A stretch of DNA of 8,753 nt from an uncultured beta proteobacterium (GTDB lineage Bacteria; Pseudomonadota; Gammaproteobacteria; Burkholderiales; Rhodocyclaceae). The stretch covers positions 1 through 8,753 of the forward strand of contig CAIZHL010000381.1 in assembly GCA_903932755.1 (NCBI GenBank), written 5' to 3'. The position numbers and the translations under genes were made by a program. Position 1 is the first letter of the stretch. The number at the start of each line of letters is the position of its first letter. Below are positions 8,098 to 8,753 of the stretch, in pieces. The notes under the pieces are model-generated. The model worked only from the letters and a program-made list of their open reading frames with translations. It did not search any database and was not told the DNA's origin.

Positions 8098-8120
8098 TTA
8101 GCTAACTCGATATTTTAGCT
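8098..8120 (-). repeat. Short direct repeat AGCTAA x2 over the putative ndk promoter
   Basis: On the minus strand AGCTAA occurs at 8120-8115 and again at 8103-8098, 17 bases apart, with the first copy overlapping the putative -10. The second copy sits within a perfect 8-base palindrome TTAGCTAA (8098-8105). This could be a protein-binding site, or a chance feature of a short AT-rich island. Confidence 0.35.
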
Positions 8121-8140
8121 CAGTTTCTTCCCCGGAATCC
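8112..8140 (-). promoter_or_regulatory. Putative promoter of the ndk-rlmN-pilW-rodZ-ispG operon
   Basis: The minus strand reads GAGCTAAAATATCGAG, with a good sigma-70 type -10 hexamer TAAAAT at 8117-8112. It sits in a locally AT-rich patch of an otherwise GC-rich region and lies about 100 bases upstream of the ndk ATG. The -35 is poor: GGATTC at 17-base spacing (8140-8135) or TTCCGG at 14-base spacing. This could mean an activator-dependent or weak promoter. The position, downstream of the TRAP gene terminator and upstream of ndk, fits. The call rests on the -10 and its placement alone. Confidence 0.4.
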
Positions 8141-8198
8141 GGCCGCCCCGGTCTGGACCCACAAAACCAAGCGAAGCGGAGTTTCAGTGCACGCTAAT

Positions 8199-8214
8199 GC
8201 CTGTGAAAGCAGGC
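8199..8214 (-). repeat. Small inverted repeat downstream of the terminator
   Basis: GCCTG (8199-8203) pairs with CAGGC (8210-8214) around a six-base loop. There is no U tract. It lies between the TRAP gene terminator and the ndk promoter region. It may be a secondary 3' structure or a binding site; nothing decides. Confidence 0.3.
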
Positions 8215-8227
8215 GTTATGCCGCAAC

Positions 8228-8260
8228 CAAAAACAAAGGCCCGGCATCACCGGGCCTTTG
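8228..8260 (-). terminator. Intrinsic terminator of the TRAP transporter gene
   Basis: An 11-base perfect stem (CAAAGGCCCGG at 8234-8244 paired with CCGGGCCTTTG at 8250-8260) closes a five-base loop. On the minus strand it is followed by TTTTTGG. It begins about 20 bases after the TRAP gene stop codon and separates that gene from ndk. The plus-strand side has no U tract and no gene pointing into it, so termination should act on the minus-strand transcript. Confidence 0.9.
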
Positions 8261-8279
8261 TCGCTGACGCTGGAAATTC

Positions 8280-8753
8280 CTACATCATGCCGAGATATCG
8301 GGGGAACCAGAGCGACAGGCCCGGCCAATAAGTCACAACGACCAGGAAACCAAGCATGGACAGCAGCCAGGGCCATACCGCGACGGTCAGTTCGGTAATT
8401 CCCATCTTGGTGATACCCGAGGCCACGTAAAGGTTGAGGCCGACCGGCGGATGGCACATGCCGACTTCCATATTCACCACCATGATGATGCCGAAATGCA
8501 CCGGATCGATGCCCAGTTTGACCGCCACCGGGAACAGGATGGGCGCGAAGATCAGCACGATCGACGACGGCTCCATGAAGTTGCCGGCCAAGAGCAGAAT
8601 GATGTTGCAGGCGAGCAGGAAGGTGATCATGCCCAGCCCGTGACCCAGCATCCAGTCCGCCAGCGACTGCGGAATGTTCTCGTTGGTCATGATGAAGGAG
8701 AACAGCACGGCATTGGTGATGATGTAGAGCAGCATCGCCGACATGTTGGCCGA
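8280..8753 (-). CDS. dctM: TRAP transporter large permease subunit (DctM family), C-terminal part
   Basis: The last 157 codons are visible; the gene begins beyond the right edge, and the frame is open to the last base. The sequence is highly hydrophobic with about four to five membrane segments. It carries the family's conserved C-terminal block, GNFMEPSSIVLIFAPILFP (about residues 56-74 of the visible part) and NMEVGMCHPPVGLNLYVASG (93-112). This is the large membrane subunit of a tripartite ATP-independent periplasmic transporter. It moves a substrate delivered by a periplasmic binding protein using a sodium or proton gradient, usually C4-dicarboxylates or related organic acids. The substrate cannot be read from this part, and the partner DctP and DctQ genes are not in view. 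The symbol names the family only. The gene ends in TAG 20 bases before a strong terminator, so it is a separate transcription unit from ndk. Confidence 0.92.
   Translation of the reverse strand, partial: SANMSAMLLYIITNAVLFSFIMTNENIPQSLADWMLGHGLGMITFLLACNIILLLAGNFMEPSSIVLIFAPILFPVAVKLGIDPVHFGIIMVVNMEVGMCHPPVGLNLYVASGITKMGITELTVAVWPWLLSMLGFLVVVTYWPGLSLWFPRYLGMM

Noticed and set aside
8010..8230. Possible riboswitch, small RNA gene or tRNA in the ndk upstream region
   Set aside because: I saw only short weak stems, no tRNA-like arms and no known riboswitch core. The region is best described as promoter plus leader.
8236..8260. Terminator hairpin read as bidirectional
   Set aside because: A poly-A run precedes the stem on the plus strand, so the U tract exists only on the minus strand, and no plus-strand gene approaches it.

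Overview
This window looks like GC-rich betaproteobacterial chromosome, most like Rhodocyclales or a related order. That placement is an inference from protein similarity I recognise by eye and from the gene order, not from a search. Every gene I can support lies on the minus strand, so the biological order runs from high to low coordinates. It is a conserved housekeeping block, and I see no mobile element, CRISPR array, tRNA, rRNA or obviously transferred segment.

Reading in the direction of transcription: the 3' part of a TRAP-type transporter large permease gene (dctM family, 8753-8280) enters from the right edge and ends at a strong intrinsic terminator (about 8260-8228). A leader region of roughly 220 bases follows, holding a probable promoter, a direct repeat and a good ribosome binding site. 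Next comes a long, tightly packed string: ndk (nucleoside diphosphate kinase), rlmN (23S rRNA/tRNA m2A methyltransferase), pilW/pilF (type IV pilus secretin pilotin), rodZ (cell-shape protein), ispG (isoprenoid precursor enzyme), a 76-base gap, hisS (histidyl-tRNA synthetase), a YfgM-like membrane-anchored TPR protein, bamB (outer-membrane assembly lipoprotein), a 48-base gap, and the first 100 codons of der (ribosome-assembly GTPase), which runs off the left edge.

Most junctions overlap: ATGA at rlmN/pilW and rodZ/ispG, 8 bases at pilW/rodZ, 14 bases at hisS/yfgM, GTGA at yfgM/bamB, and only 6 bases between ndk and rlmN. No terminator-like hairpin is visible inside the block. This suggests one polycistronic unit with extensive translational coupling, possibly with internal promoters. 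The genes share no single pathway. They group loosely into translation and ribosome biogenesis (rlmN, hisS, der), envelope and outer-membrane assembly (pilW, rodZ, yfgM, bamB) and core metabolism (ndk, ispG).

The most interesting non-obvious item is a possible 14-codon ORF between bamB and der. It has a Shine-Dalgarno-like TAAGG overlapping the bamB stop codon, and its own stop overlaps the der start codon as ATGA. Second is a direct repeat across the putative ndk promoter. I did not find an undescribed multi-gene system here. Several very long plus-strand reading frames (up to 554 codons) are best explained as antisense shadows of GC-rich genes.
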